Shown one piece after another: positions 8,520-15,842 of a stretch of 41,948 nt of DNA. The DNA comes from Candidatus Omnitrophota bacterium (GTDB lineage: Bacteria > Omnitrophota > Gorgyraeia > Aquiviventales > Aquiviventaceae): contig JACQHR010000023.1 of the NCBI GenBank assembly GCA_016198905.1, positions 1 through 41,948 on the forward strand, written 5' to 3'. The first letter of the stretch is position 1; each line of letters opens with the position of its first letter. The notes beneath the pieces were generated by a model. That model was not told the DNA's origin. It searched no databases and worked only from the letters and a program-made list of their open reading frames with translations. Made by a program: the position numbers and the translations under genes.

Positions 8520-8582
8520 AGCAACATGCTGCATGCTGCAAGCTGCAAGCTAAAGCCTGTAGCGTGGAGCTTGAAGCCTGAA
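8520..8582. repeat. Degenerate heptamer array, nine units, rimP-nusA gap
   Basis: Sixty-three bases divide into nine successive 7-bp units (for example TGCTGCA twice, AGCTGCA, AGCTAAA, GCTTGAA, GCCTGAA), which drift in sequence but keep the period. The array fills most of the 108-base rimP-nusA gap. Confidence 0.75.
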
Positions 8583-8606
8583 CACTCATCTCTTCTGCCT
8601 GCGCAC

Positions 8607-9077
8607 CTACCACCGCAACGCCTTCTTCGCCGCCTGAATCTGCGCCATTGGGACGGTCACATTGCCGCTGATCGTCTTGACCACCACCGCCTCCGGCTGG
8701 ACTGCCAGCAGCATCCCCTGCATGTCTTTGAACCGGCCATCGGTGGTCTTGACGGTTACCTGCAGATCCTCCCCGATGGCCCGCTCGAAGTCTCGTTTGC
8801 TGATCAGCGGCCGATCCAATCCGGGAGAGGACACCTCGATAGTGTAACTCCCCTCAATCAGATTGGAGGATTCCAGCGCCTGGCCAAGCTGCTGGTTCAC
8901 CTGCGCGCACTGCGCGATGGTGACCCCGCCGACCTTGTCCACCAACACCCGGATCAGGAGCTGCCCGCCGGCCGGCCGGCAGCTCAACTCCACCAGCTCC
9001 ATGGCGCGGTCGGAAAGGATCGGCTCCAGCAGCGCCTGGATGGAAGCCGCCCGTACATCATCCATGACTCGTGTCAT
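8607..9077 (-). CDS. rimP: Ribosome maturation factor RimP
   Basis: Assists 30S subunit assembly. About 156 residues. The N-terminal domain contains LEPILSDRAMELVELSCRPAGGQLLIRVLVDK and the family-typical SYTIEVSSPGLDRPLISKRDFERAIG, and the C-terminal SH3-like domain ends VTVPMAQIQAAKKALRW. The frame is open to 9119, but that extension runs through the hairpin at 9088-9112, so I start at the ATG at 9077. The next in-frame ATG at 9065 is equally possible, and neither has a strong ribosome site. The gene heads the rimP-nusA-infB operon. Confidence 0.9.
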   Translation of the reverse strand: MTRVMDDVRAASIQALLEPILSDRAMELVELSCRPAGGQLLIRVLVDKVGGVTIAQCAQVNQQLGQALESSNLIEGSYTIEVSSPGLDRPLISKRDFERAIGEDLQVTVKTTDGRFKDMQGMLLAVQPEAVVVKTISGNVTVPMAQIQAAKKALRW

Positions 9078-9087
9078 CCGAGAATAA

Positions 9088-9112
9088 AAAAAGTGGGGGA
9101 CACCCACTTTTT
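9088..9112 (-). terminator. Rho-independent terminator between proS and rimP
   Basis: A perfect 10-bp stem AAAAAGTGGG / CCCACTTTTT with a 5-base loop, followed by further Ts on the minus strand (T7 ATT), sits just after the proS stop. The A-run on the other side makes it potentially bidirectional. If the promoter at 9135-9163 is real, the hairpin would lie in the rimP leader and act as an attenuator. Confidence 0.75.
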
Positions 9113-9134
9113 GGCACACCGATAAGATAGGCTG

Positions 9135-9163
9135 AGCCTACTACAGCGTCGAGACCTTGTCAA
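9135..9163 (-). promoter_or_regulatory. Possible promoter for rimP-nusA-infB
   Basis: TTGACA (9158-9163) within the last codons of proS is followed after 17 bases by TAGGCT (9135-9140). The -35 is perfect and the -10 poor (3 of 6). It would start a transcript directly upstream of the hairpin at 9088-9112. Confidence 0.4.
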
Positions 9164-10916
9164 GCAGTTTGTCGACAGTCTCCTTCAGCGCCTCGAACTT
9201 CACGCGAACGCGCTCCTTGGTGGAACGCACGACCACCTCCACCTGTTGTTCAGCCTGCCACGCCTTGCCGATGATCACCTGCACCGGAATGCCCACCAAA
9301 TCCGCATCCTTGAGCTTGCTGCCGGGCGATTGGTCCCGGTCATCGAGCAGCACTTCGAGCCCGGAGGCGGTCAGGGTCTGCTCAACCTCTTGCCCCACAC
9401 GCATGAAGTCGGCGTTGGACGCTTCCATGACGCTGATGACAACCTGAAACGGCGCCAGCGCCACCGGCCAGCAGATGCCTTGGGCGTCATGGCGCTGCTC
9501 AATCGCCGCCGCCAGCAGCCGGTTGATCCCGATACCGTAACAGCCCATGATCATCGGCTTCATCGTGCTATCCGCGTCCTGGAACAAGGCACCCAGCGCT
9601 TGGCTGTACTTTGTCCCGAGCTTGAAGACGTGGCCGGACTCGATCGTGCGGATGAACGAGAGCGGACTTTGACATTTCGGGCACCGATCTTCTTCGGTCA
9701 CGATGCGGAAATCACCGACCAGGCTGGGTTGAAAATCGCGGCCGGGATTGACGTTGATCAAATGCGTTTCGGCGGCGTTGGCTCCGGTCACCGCGTTGAC
9801 GACTTGCATCGCCGCGTGATCGACGAGCAGGCGCACGCCGCCCAGCTTCACCGGCCCGGTGAATCCGACAGGGGCGCCGCTGATGTGTTCGATCGTTTGC
9901 GAACTTGAGAGCTTTAATTGCGCTGAGCCGACCGCGCGTCGCACTTTTGCCTCGTTCACTTCATGATCTCCGCGCACCAGCACGGCGACGTGATCTTTCT
10001 GGAGCCCCTCAGCTTGATTCTTCGGCGACATCCCGAGCGAAGTCGAGGGATCGACGTCGTAGAGAAGCGTTTTGATGAGCTGCGCGGGCGTGACCTTGAG
10101 GAAGCGACTCACTTGCTCGACGGTATGCGCCCCCGGCGTCTTCACCAATTCCAAAGGCTTGCGCGCATCCTCTGGGGCGGGAGACAAGGGGCGGGGGGCG
10201 GGGGGGCACTTCGCTGCTTCCAGATTCGCCGCGTAGCCGCATTTCGCGCACTGCACGACGCGGTCTTCCCCGCTCTCCGCCGGCGCCATGAACTCGTGCG
10301 AGACATCGCCTCCCATCATCCCGGGATCAGCCTCGCACGCGAGGACTTTCAGACCGCAGCGCGCGAAGATGCGCTGGTAGGCGTCGTACATCACCTGGTA
10401 GCTGCGGTTGAGCCCCTCCACGTCGACGTCAAAACTGTACGCGTCTTTCATCAGGAATTCTTTGGAGCGGATGACACCGAACCGCGGGCGGGGCTCGTCG
10501 CGGAATTTGGTTTGGATTTGGTAGACGGTCACGGGCAGTTGTTTATGCGAGTGGATCTCTTTGAGGAGATCGGTGACGACCTCTTCATGCGTGGGGCCGA
10601 GGGCGACTTCTTTGCCGGTGCGGTCGGTAAATGTGATGAGCACGTCGCCCAAGACGCTGTAGCGGCCGGTCTGCTTCCAGAGTTCAACGGGCTGCATCGC
10701 GGGCATGAGCAGTTCCTGCGCGCCGGCGTTGTTCATTTCCTCGCGCACAATCGCGACGGCTTTCTGTAATGCGCGTAATCCAAATGGGAGATACGTATAA
10801 GCGCCGGCCCCGAGCCGACGGATGAGTCCCGCGCGCATCATCAGCTTATGGCTGATGGCCTCGGAATCTTTGGGATCCTCGCGAAGCGTTGGAAGGAAGT
10901 ACCGGGACCACCGCAT
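9141..10916 (-). CDS. proS: Prolyl-tRNA synthetase, with in-frame repeat insertions
   Basis: Class II synthetase of the bacterial type, with the YbaK-like editing (INS) domain between motifs 2 and 3. Motif 2 is TKFRDEPRPRFGVIRSKEFLMKDAYSF and motif 3 MGCYGIGINRLLAA; the C-terminal anticodon-binding domain includes LDDRDQSPGSKLKDADLVGIP. Length of 591 is slightly above the usual 570. Two pieces look foreign: residues about 237-248 ([12 protein letters not shown]) are encoded by a G-rich heptad mosaic (10174-10208), and residues about 287-297 (DPSTSLGMSPK) by a dispersed palindromic repeat (10025-10058). Both keep frame and lie in or beside the editing domain. The ATG at 10916 follows the repeat array at 10922-10954. 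Confidence 0.95.
   Translation of the reverse strand: MRWSRYFLPTLREDPKDSEAISHKLMMRAGLIRRLGAGAYTYLPFGLRALQKAVAIVREEMNNAGAQELLMPAMQPVELWKQTGRYSVLGDVLITFTDRTGKEVALGPTHEEVVTDLLKEIHSHKQLPVTVYQIQTKFRDEPRPRFGVIRSKEFLMKDAYSFDVDVEGLNRSYQVMYDAYQRIFARCGLKVLACEADPGMMGGDVSHEFMAPAESGEDRVVQCAKCGYAANLEAAKCPPAPRPLSPAPEDARKPLELVKTPGAHTVEQVSRFLKVTPAQLIKTLLYDVDPSTSLGMSPKNQAEGLQKDHVAVLVRGDHEVNEAKVRRAVGSAQLKLSSSQTIEHISGAPVGFTGPVKLGGVRLLVDHAAMQVVNAVTGANAAETHLINVNPGRDFQPSLVGDFRIVTEEDRCPKCQSPLSFIRTIESGHVFKLGTKYSQALGALFQDADSTMKPMIMGCYGIGINRLLAAAIEQRHDAQGICWPVALAPFQVVISVMEASNADFMRVGQEVEQTLTASGLEVLLDDRDQSPGSKLKDADLVGIPVQVIIGKAWQAEQQVEVVVRSTKERVRVKFEALKETVDKLLDKVSTL
10025..10058. repeat. Dispersed palindromic repeat inside proS
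   Basis: The sequence CATCCCGAGCGAAGTCGAGG and its flanks form an imperfect palindrome, and resemble a class of short palindromic sequences I know to be scattered through many bacterial genomes. Here it is inserted in frame in the editing-domain region of proS, giving PSTSLGMS. Only one copy is seen in this window. Confidence 0.55.
10174..10208. repeat. G-rich heptad mosaic inside proS
   Basis: Five 7-bp units (GGGGCGG, GAGACAA, GGGGCGG, GGGGCGG, GGGGGCA). The 20 bases 10174-10193 are identical to the reverse complements of 22219-22238 and 40062-40081. Confidence 0.85.
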
Positions 10917-10921
10917 TCGTC

Positions 10922-10954
10922 AGCACACAGCACACAGCACACAGCACACAGCAG
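10922..10954. repeat. Heptamer array (AGCACAC)x4.7, ispG-proS junction
   Basis: Exact AGCACAC units fill essentially the whole 38-base gap between the ispG stop and the proS ATG. The unit has no stop codon in any frame. Confidence 0.92.
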
Positions 10955-12130
10955 TTAGTTCCGGAGAATGGGTTCTGGTTGCTGAGTGCTGAGTGCCCCG
11001 GCCTGCCGGCTCTCGTTGCTGGGGCGGGCTGTCTGCTTGATCAATTGCTGGACTTCTTCGAGGAGGGCATCAACCACCTCGGTTTCGGGGACGCGGCGGA
11101 TTTGCTTTCCTTTTCGATAGACGATACCCACGCCACCGCCGCCCGCCAAGCCGATATCGGCGTGCTCAGACTCGCCAGGGCCGTTGACCACGCAGCCCAT
11201 CACAGCGACGGTCAACTCCAGGCAACGCGGCTCGGTCTTCGCCAGTTCCGTCAGACGAGCTTGCACTTGACTGGTGATCCCGACGACATCGATCTCGCAG
11301 CGGCCGCAGGACGGGCACGCGATCACGTTCGTCTCAAACCGCCGCAACTCTAATGACGACAGAATGCGCTGGCCGACGTTCACTTCCTCAAGAGGATCGC
11401 CGGTGATGGAGACGCGAATTGTGTCGCCAATGCCCTCGGCCAGCAAGGCGCCGATGCCGATGGACGATTTCACGGTCGAGGCTTCGGGCAACCCGGCTTC
11501 GGTCACACCCAGGTGAAACGGATAGTTGCACAGTTGCGCCATGCGGCGATAGGCCGCGAGCATCTGCCGCACATCGGAGGATTTGAGCGAGAGCACGATG
11601 TCGTGGAAGCCGAAGCCTTCGAGCAGGCGCACGGATTTCAAAGCACTCTGGACAATGGCCTCGACGAGATTGTCTGTATGCGCGTTCTCGCACTCCGGAT
11701 CGAGCGAGCCGACGTTAACCCCCACGCGAATGGGAATGCCGCGCTCCTTCGCGCGATCCACGACCTCGCGCACGCGCTTCGTGTCGCGGATGTTACCGGG
11801 ATTCCAGCGGATCTTATCGAAGCCCGCCTCGATGGCGGCAATCGCAAACTGCGGATGGAAGTGGATGTCGGCGACAAGCGGCACCTGATTGGCCTCGCGC
11901 CGGATCGCGGGCAGCGCCTTGGCCGCCTCGATCGTCGGCACCGCCACGCGCACGATTTCGCACCCTGCGGTGGCGAGCGCGCGAATCTGTTGCACGGTGG
12001 CCGCCACGTCCGTCGTATCGGTCTTCGTCATGGACTGAATCGAGACGGGTGCCTCACCGCCAATGGCGATGTGGCGCACCTTCACTTGTCGCGTGAGACG
12101 TCGTCGAAGATCGCTCATAGGCTCATGCAC
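10955..12130 (-). CDS. ispG: 4-hydroxy-3-methylbut-2-enyl diphosphate synthase
   Basis: Iron-sulfur enzyme of the DXP isoprenoid pathway, making HMBPP from MEcPP. Visible features are the N-terminal TIM-barrel region (APVSIQSMTKTDTTD, VPLVADIHFHPQFA, DKIRWNPGNI) and the C-terminal 4Fe-4S ligands CPSCGRC and MGCVVNGPGE. Length of 391 is normal apart from the last 20 or so residues (ESRQAGALSTQQPEPILRN), which look unlike the family and partly come from a heptamer repeat (10973-10993, GALSTQQ). The ATG at 12118 (MSDLRRR) is an alternative start with slightly better spacing from GAG. dxr and uppS of the same pathway lie close by. Confidence 0.95.
   Translation of the reverse strand: MHEPMSDLRRRLTRQVKVRHIAIGGEAPVSIQSMTKTDTTDVAATVQQIRALATAGCEIVRVAVPTIEAAKALPAIRREANQVPLVADIHFHPQFAIAAIEAGFDKIRWNPGNIRDTKRVREVVDRAKERGIPIRVGVNVGSLDPECENAHTDNLVEAIVQSALKSVRLLEGFGFHDIVLSLKSSDVRQMLAAYRRMAQLCNYPFHLGVTEAGLPEASTVKSSIGIGALLAEGIGDTIRVSITGDPLEEVNVGQRILSSLELRRFETNVIACPSCGRCEIDVVGITSQVQARLTELAKTEPRCLELTVAVMGCVVNGPGESEHADIGLAGGGGVGIVYRKGKQIRRVPETEVVDALLEEVQQLIKQTARPSNESRQAGALSTQQPEPILRN
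10973..10993. repeat. Heptamer repeat (TGCTGAG) in the ispG 3' end
   Basis: Two exact TGCTGAG units plus one related unit (TTCTGGT) lie inside the ispG reading frame and encode part of its atypical C-terminal tail. Read in the gene direction, the unit is free of stops. Confidence 0.7.
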
Positions 12131-12215
12131 GGCTTCGGACTTTGAGTGATGGGTTGGGCCTCAACACCGGCGCGCTGACCGAGTTGCGACGGCGTGCAGT
12201 GACGGAGGATGTGTG

Positions 12216-12505
12216 TAGAACCGGTTTCATATATCCGCGCGAGCCGCGTTGCGTGCGCCCGGGCCCCGTGGCCGAGGCGCGACGACGACGGCGTAGTCGC
12301 AGTACTACGCCGAGGAGGAGCAACGACGGCCACGGGCCCGGCCGCCGCAACCCATTCGCCGACAAGAGGCTGGGCCGATCGGCGTCGCCGCGCGGCGTTG
12401 CTCGTCGCTCGCGTACCGCCAGGGCTAGTACGCCACGCTCCTCGCGCCTTGCGCGACTCGCCCCTCGGCCCAGCGCGGCCGCGGGGATATATGAAACCGG
12501 TTCTA
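12216..12505. repeat. GC-rich inverted-doublet element (element B), rseP-ispG gap
   Basis: The 425-base rseP-ispG gap holds a 290-bp element bounded by a perfect 21-bp inverted repeat (12216-12236 and 12485-12505, beginning and ending with TA). Two stem-loops lie inside. Arm 1 has GGGCCCCGTGGCC pairing with 12328-12339 and apex GGCGTAGT/ACTACGCC at 12290-12311. Arm 2 has GCTGGGCCGA at 12369-12378 pairing with 12465-12474, and apex GCGTAC/GTACGC. Arm 2 reversed resembles arm 1 (shared GAGCAACG with GGCGTA and TACGC), so the element is an inverted pair of the same hairpin. Arm 1 also matches elements C and D. The remaining flanks (12131-12215 and 12506-12555) hold no gene. Confidence 0.8.
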
Positions 12506-12530
12506 TGAATTCTCGTCATTGGGCATTGTC

Positions 12531-12551
12531 TTTCACTGTCTGCTTAGTGCT
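12531..12551. repeat. Short degenerate heptamer array after rseP
   Basis: Three 7-bp units (TTTCACT, GTCTGCT, TAGTGCT) next to the rseP stop. They match units in the arrays at 25928-25962 and 14845-14872. Confidence 0.45.
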
Positions 12552-12555
12552 GGTG

Positions 12556-13659
12556 TTACTGCCGAACCCAGCCAATCACCTTATCGAGCAACCCGAACCG
12601 ATTCACATCGTTGATACAGATGACAAGCACCAGCGTGGTCAGCAGCACCAGGCTCACTTGGGCCGAGCGCTCTTGGACGTTGATGCTCACCGGCCGGCCC
12701 CGCAATTTCTCGATCGCCAGAAACAGCAGGTGTCCGCCATCCAGGATGGGAATCGGAAAGAGGTTGAAGACCGCCAGACAGAGACTGATGACACCGACGA
12801 AACTCAGCGTCGAGGCGAGGCCTTCGCGGACCGCCTCGGTCGTCAGATACACGATGGCAATCGGCCCGCCCATCGTCTCGCGCATGGACACCTGCCCCGT
12901 CACCACGAGCCAGAGCCCGAAGAAATTCTGCACGATAAAGTCATTCTGCATGTGGATGGTCCGGCCAATCGCCGCTACCGGGCTCACCCGATAGATGCGG
13001 ATCTCACGGCTGGGCACGATGCCGATGAGCCCGATGGTTTTCGGACGGCCGAACAGATCACGACCGGGTTTGGGCCGCGGCGTAATCGTCACGGCCTGCG
13101 AGACGTCCTGACGCTTGATGGCAAACGACAAGGGCTGATCCGGCGAGGCGTAGATCACTTTCGTCATCTCTTCCCATGTCGCGATGGGGCGGCCGTCAAT
13201 GGATTGAATCTGATCGCCCACCTGCAATCCCGCGGCTTGGGCTGGGGTGTCTTCCACCACTTGCCCGACGATCGGGAGCCTGGCCGGGTAGCCGGTCACA
13301 AACATGAGCCAAATGCTGATGATCGCGACGAGATAGTTGACGAAGGGGCCGGCGAAGACGATCAGGGCCCTTGTCCCGATCGGTTTTGAGAGATAGTCCC
13401 CCGGCTGCGAGGTCTGCTCGCTGTGTTGTTCGCCGGCCATCTTGACGTAGCCGCCCAGCGGAATCGCGCTGAAGGAGTACTCCGTGTCTCCCCGCCGCCA
13501 GGTGAACAATTTGCGCCCGAAGCCGATCGAAAATCCCAGCACGTGCACGCCGGAGCGCTTGGCGACAAACAGATGGCCCAGCTCATGCACCAGCACAAGC
13601 AGCCCAATGAGGAAAATGGCGACCAGGATGACGCCGAGTTCAACTACCGCGTGGACCAT
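12556..13659 (-). CDS. rseP: RIP zinc metalloprotease RseP (site-2 protease)
   Basis: Inner-membrane site-2 protease that cleaves anti-sigma factors and remnant signal peptides. The zinc site HELGH is at residues 25-29 within the first membrane segment. The third catalytic motif is NLFPIPILDGGH near the C-terminus. One PDZ domain is visible in the middle (VVEDTPAQAAGLQVGDQIQSIDGRP), whereas E. coli RseP has two; single-PDZ forms are common. I start at the ATG at 13659 (MVHAVVELG), 9 bases after AAGGA; the frame is open to 13695. The start overlaps the dxr stop by 16 bases. Confidence 0.93.
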   Translation of the reverse strand: MVHAVVELGVILVAIFLIGLLVLVHELGHLFVAKRSGVHVLGFSIGFGRKLFTWRRGDTEYSFSAIPLGGYVKMAGEQHSEQTSQPGDYLSKPIGTRALIVFAGPFVNYLVAIISIWLMFVTGYPARLPIVGQVVEDTPAQAAGLQVGDQIQSIDGRPIATWEEMTKVIYASPDQPLSFAIKRQDVSQAVTITPRPKPGRDLFGRPKTIGLIGIVPSREIRIYRVSPVAAIGRTIHMQNDFIVQNFFGLWLVVTGQVSMRETMGGPIAIVYLTTEAVREGLASTLSFVGVISLCLAVFNLFPIPILDGGHLLFLAIEKLRGRPVSINVQERSAQVSLVLLTTLVLVICINDVNRFGLLDKVIGWVRQ

Positions 13660-14801
13660 TGAAGGATCCTTTCTTGTGCTGTGCGGCGCGCCCACGCATC
13701 CACCGAGAGCACCTCGTCAAGAGTCAGGGAGGCTGCCGGCGTGTGCTGTTCGAGGGTTTCCTCGATGATCGTTGGAATATCGAGAAACGCAATCTGATCG
13801 TCAAGATACGCGTGGACTGCCACGTCATTGGCGCCATTGAGGACCACGCACGCGCTGCCTCCGGCGCGCGCGGCCTGCAGGGCCAGCCGCAGACACGGAA
13901 ACCGCGTCAGATCCGGCTCGAAAAACCGCAACGACTTCATCTGGGTCAGCGAAAGACGCGGCAGCGCGTTGGCCCATCGCGTGGGGAAGCTCAGCGCATA
14001 CTGGATCGGCAGGCGCATGTCGCACGGGCTCATCTGGGCCATGATGGTGCCGTCGACCAGCTCAATGAGCGCGTGGATTGCCGCTTCCGGGTGAATCACG
14101 ATCCGAATGCGCTCCAGCGGCACGCCGAAGAGCCACCGCGCCTCAATGACTTCCAGCCCTTTGTTCATCAGCGTCGCGGAATCGACCGTGATCTTGCGCC
14201 CCATTTGCCACTTAGGATGGGCGAGCACCTCGTCGCGCGTCACCGTCTGCAGCGCCGCGGGTGTCTTCATCCAGAGAGCGCCACCGCTGCCGGTGATGAC
14301 CAGCCGCTCGATGTGTGACGGATCGACTCCCTGCAGACATTGAAAGAGGGCCGCGTGCTCGCTGTCGATGGGCACGAGGCTGGTGCCGTGCTCCTTGACG
14401 AGGCGCATGATCAGCTCGCCGGCCATGACGAGGAGCTCTTTCGAAGCGAGGGCGATGCGCTTGCCCGCTTGAATCGCCCGGATCAGCGGAATGAGTGCGT
14501 CGTGCCCCGACGTCGCCACGACGACCACGTCGACGCGCGGATCGGTCGCCAGCGCCATGAGCCCTTCAGGGCCGACCAAGATCTGGCTGCGGCCGGTCAG
14601 GCGCGACAACTCCCGCGCTTTTTCCTCTTCCCAGACGGACACGACGGCCGGCGCAAATTGCGCAAGTTGTTGCGCCAGCAAATCGACGCGCGAGCGCGCC
14701 GCGATGCCGATGAGCTGCAACTCATCCGGGTGGCTGGCGATCACATCGAGTGTGTTGCGGCCAATGGACCCGGTTGACCCCAGCACGGCGACGCGTCTCA
14801 T
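13644..14801 (-). CDS. dxr: 1-deoxy-D-xylulose 5-phosphate reductoisomerase
   Basis: NADPH-dependent enzyme making MEP from DXP, the second step of the isoprenoid pathway. The N-terminal nucleotide-binding motif is VAVLGSTGSIG. Catalytic stretches are ASKELLVMAGELI, VPIDSEHAALFQCL (with metal-ligand residues) and HPKWQMGRKITVDSATLMNKGLEVIEA. Length of 385 is typical. I take the ATG at 14801; a TTG at 14822 would only add seven residues. No clear ribosome site is seen, and a heptamer array lies between this gene and cdsA. The gene sits in the common uppS-cdsA-dxr-rseP order. Confidence 0.96.
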   Translation of the reverse strand: MRRVAVLGSTGSIGRNTLDVIASHPDELQLIGIAARSRVDLLAQQLAQFAPAVVSVWEEEKARELSRLTGRSQILVGPEGLMALATDPRVDVVVVATSGHDALIPLIRAIQAGKRIALASKELLVMAGELIMRLVKEHGTSLVPIDSEHAALFQCLQGVDPSHIERLVITGSGGALWMKTPAALQTVTRDEVLAHPKWQMGRKITVDSATLMNKGLEVIEARWLFGVPLERIRIVIHPEAAIHALIELVDGTIMAQMSPCDMRLPIQYALSFPTRWANALPRLSLTQMKSLRFFEPDLTRFPCLRLALQAARAGGSACVVLNGANDVAVHAYLDDQIAFLDIPTIIEETLEQHTPAASLTLDEVLSVDAWARRTAQERILQWSTR

Positions 14802-14844
14802 TATAAGTGCAGCAGACAGCAAAAACTGACCTGAGGTATTTTCT

Positions 14845-14872
14845 GTGTGCTGAGTGCTTGGTGCTTAGTGCT
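14845..14872. repeat. Heptamer array (NNGTGCT)x4, cdsA-dxr junction
   Basis: Four 7-bp units (GTGTGCT, GAGTGCT, TGGTGCT, TAGTGCT) occupy the start of the cdsA-dxr gap and touch the cdsA stop codon. Confidence 0.8.
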
Positions 14873-15842
14873 ATCCATAGATTAAGATTCCGTAGAAGAG
14901 CGGGGCGGTGAAGATGAGGCTATCGATGACGTCGAGGACACCCCCGAGCCCCGGCATCAACGCGCTCGTATCTTTGACTTGGCAATCGCGCTTGAGCAGC
15001 GACTCCGCCAAATCGCCGAGCTGTCCGCAGAGCCCCAGGAACAATCCGAGCAAGAGGGCGATGGGAATGGAATAGGGTTGCTCCAGCATGAACCGGGCCG
15101 CGATCGCCGTCACACCGCTCACCGCGACGGCACCGATAAATCCCTCGACCGTTTTGCGCGGACTGATGCGCGGGATCAGCGTGTGCCGGCCCATCACGTT
15201 CCCGACGACGTAGGCCCCGGCATCGCCCATTTTGGTCACCAGCACGAGAAAGCAGACGTGCCACGCCCCGTGCGCAGGATGCCACGTGCGAATATAGAAA
15301 AAGTAGCTGAAGAGTGCCGCGATATACGCCAGCCCGAAGAGCGTCGTGGCCAGTCCTCCGAGCGCTTCAAACGTGTTCTCGCGCATGAATTGGCGGATGA
15401 AAATGACGACGATCGTCGCCGGCCAGAAAATGTCCCACATCCAACTGATGACGGTGGCTCCTGGACCCAGCGCGGGCGTGGGCATGAGTCCCGGCTCGAC
15501 CATCGAGCGCCACGCCACGAGACATGAGAAGACGACGCCTAACGCGACACCCAGCGGGCGATGCACGATGATGCCGCGATGACGGACCATCGTAAAAAAC
15601 TCATAGAGTGCTACGGCGATCAGACTGATGACGACGACCACGTACGCCCACAAGGGAAACCAAAACAGCGTCGCGAGCACGAGACTGATCAAGGCAGCGG
15701 AGCTCAAGAGCCGCTGCAGCAGCTGGATCCGCCGTCTCGGCGGTGTGGTTATCGGCGGCGTGTACCGGGCGTGTCCCATCCGAACCTCCTGCGCCGTCTC
15801 AAGGGCGGCCATGGCTCTGATGATCCGATGACTTGGATTCAT
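14871..15842 (-). CDS. cdsA: Phosphatidate cytidylyltransferase
   Basis: Membrane enzyme making CDP-diacylglycerol from phosphatidate and CTP, the entry point of phospholipid synthesis. The 323-residue protein has a 45-residue polar N-terminus and several membrane segments, and ends with the CDS signature region ESLLKRDCQVKDTSALMPGLGGVLDVIDSL. The canonical motif reads PGHGGxxDRxDS; here the His is Leu and the Arg is Val. That GLGG/DVID form is one I associate with other deep-branching bacterial groups, and the catalytic Lys and Asp residues remain. The start overlaps the uppS stop by 4 bases (ATGA). Confidence 0.92.
   Translation of the reverse strand: MNPSHRIIRAMAALETAQEVRMGHARYTPPITTPPRRRIQLLQRLLSSAALISLVLATLFWFPLWAYVVVVISLIAVALYEFFTMVRHRGIIVHRPLGVALGVVFSCLVAWRSMVEPGLMPTPALGPGATVISWMWDIFWPATIVVIFIRQFMRENTFEALGGLATTLFGLAYIAALFSYFFYIRTWHPAHGAWHVCFLVLVTKMGDAGAYVVGNVMGRHTLIPRISPRKTVEGFIGAVAVSGVTAIAARFMLEQPYSIPIALLLGLFLGLCGQLGDLAESLLKRDCQVKDTSALMPGLGGVLDVIDSLIFTAPLFYGILIYG

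Noticed and set aside
9078-9119. Extending rimP to 9119
   Set aside because: The added codons run through the terminator-like hairpin and do not resemble the RimP N-terminus.
10922-10954. Short repeats considered as a CRISPR array
   Set aside because: The units are 7 bp and contiguous with no spacers, and no cas genes are present.
12216-12505. Considered as a known insertion sequence or a group I/II intron
   Set aside because: No transposase, endonuclease or reverse transcriptase reading frame is inside, and it lies between genes. The doublet hairpin structure fits a non-autonomous element better.
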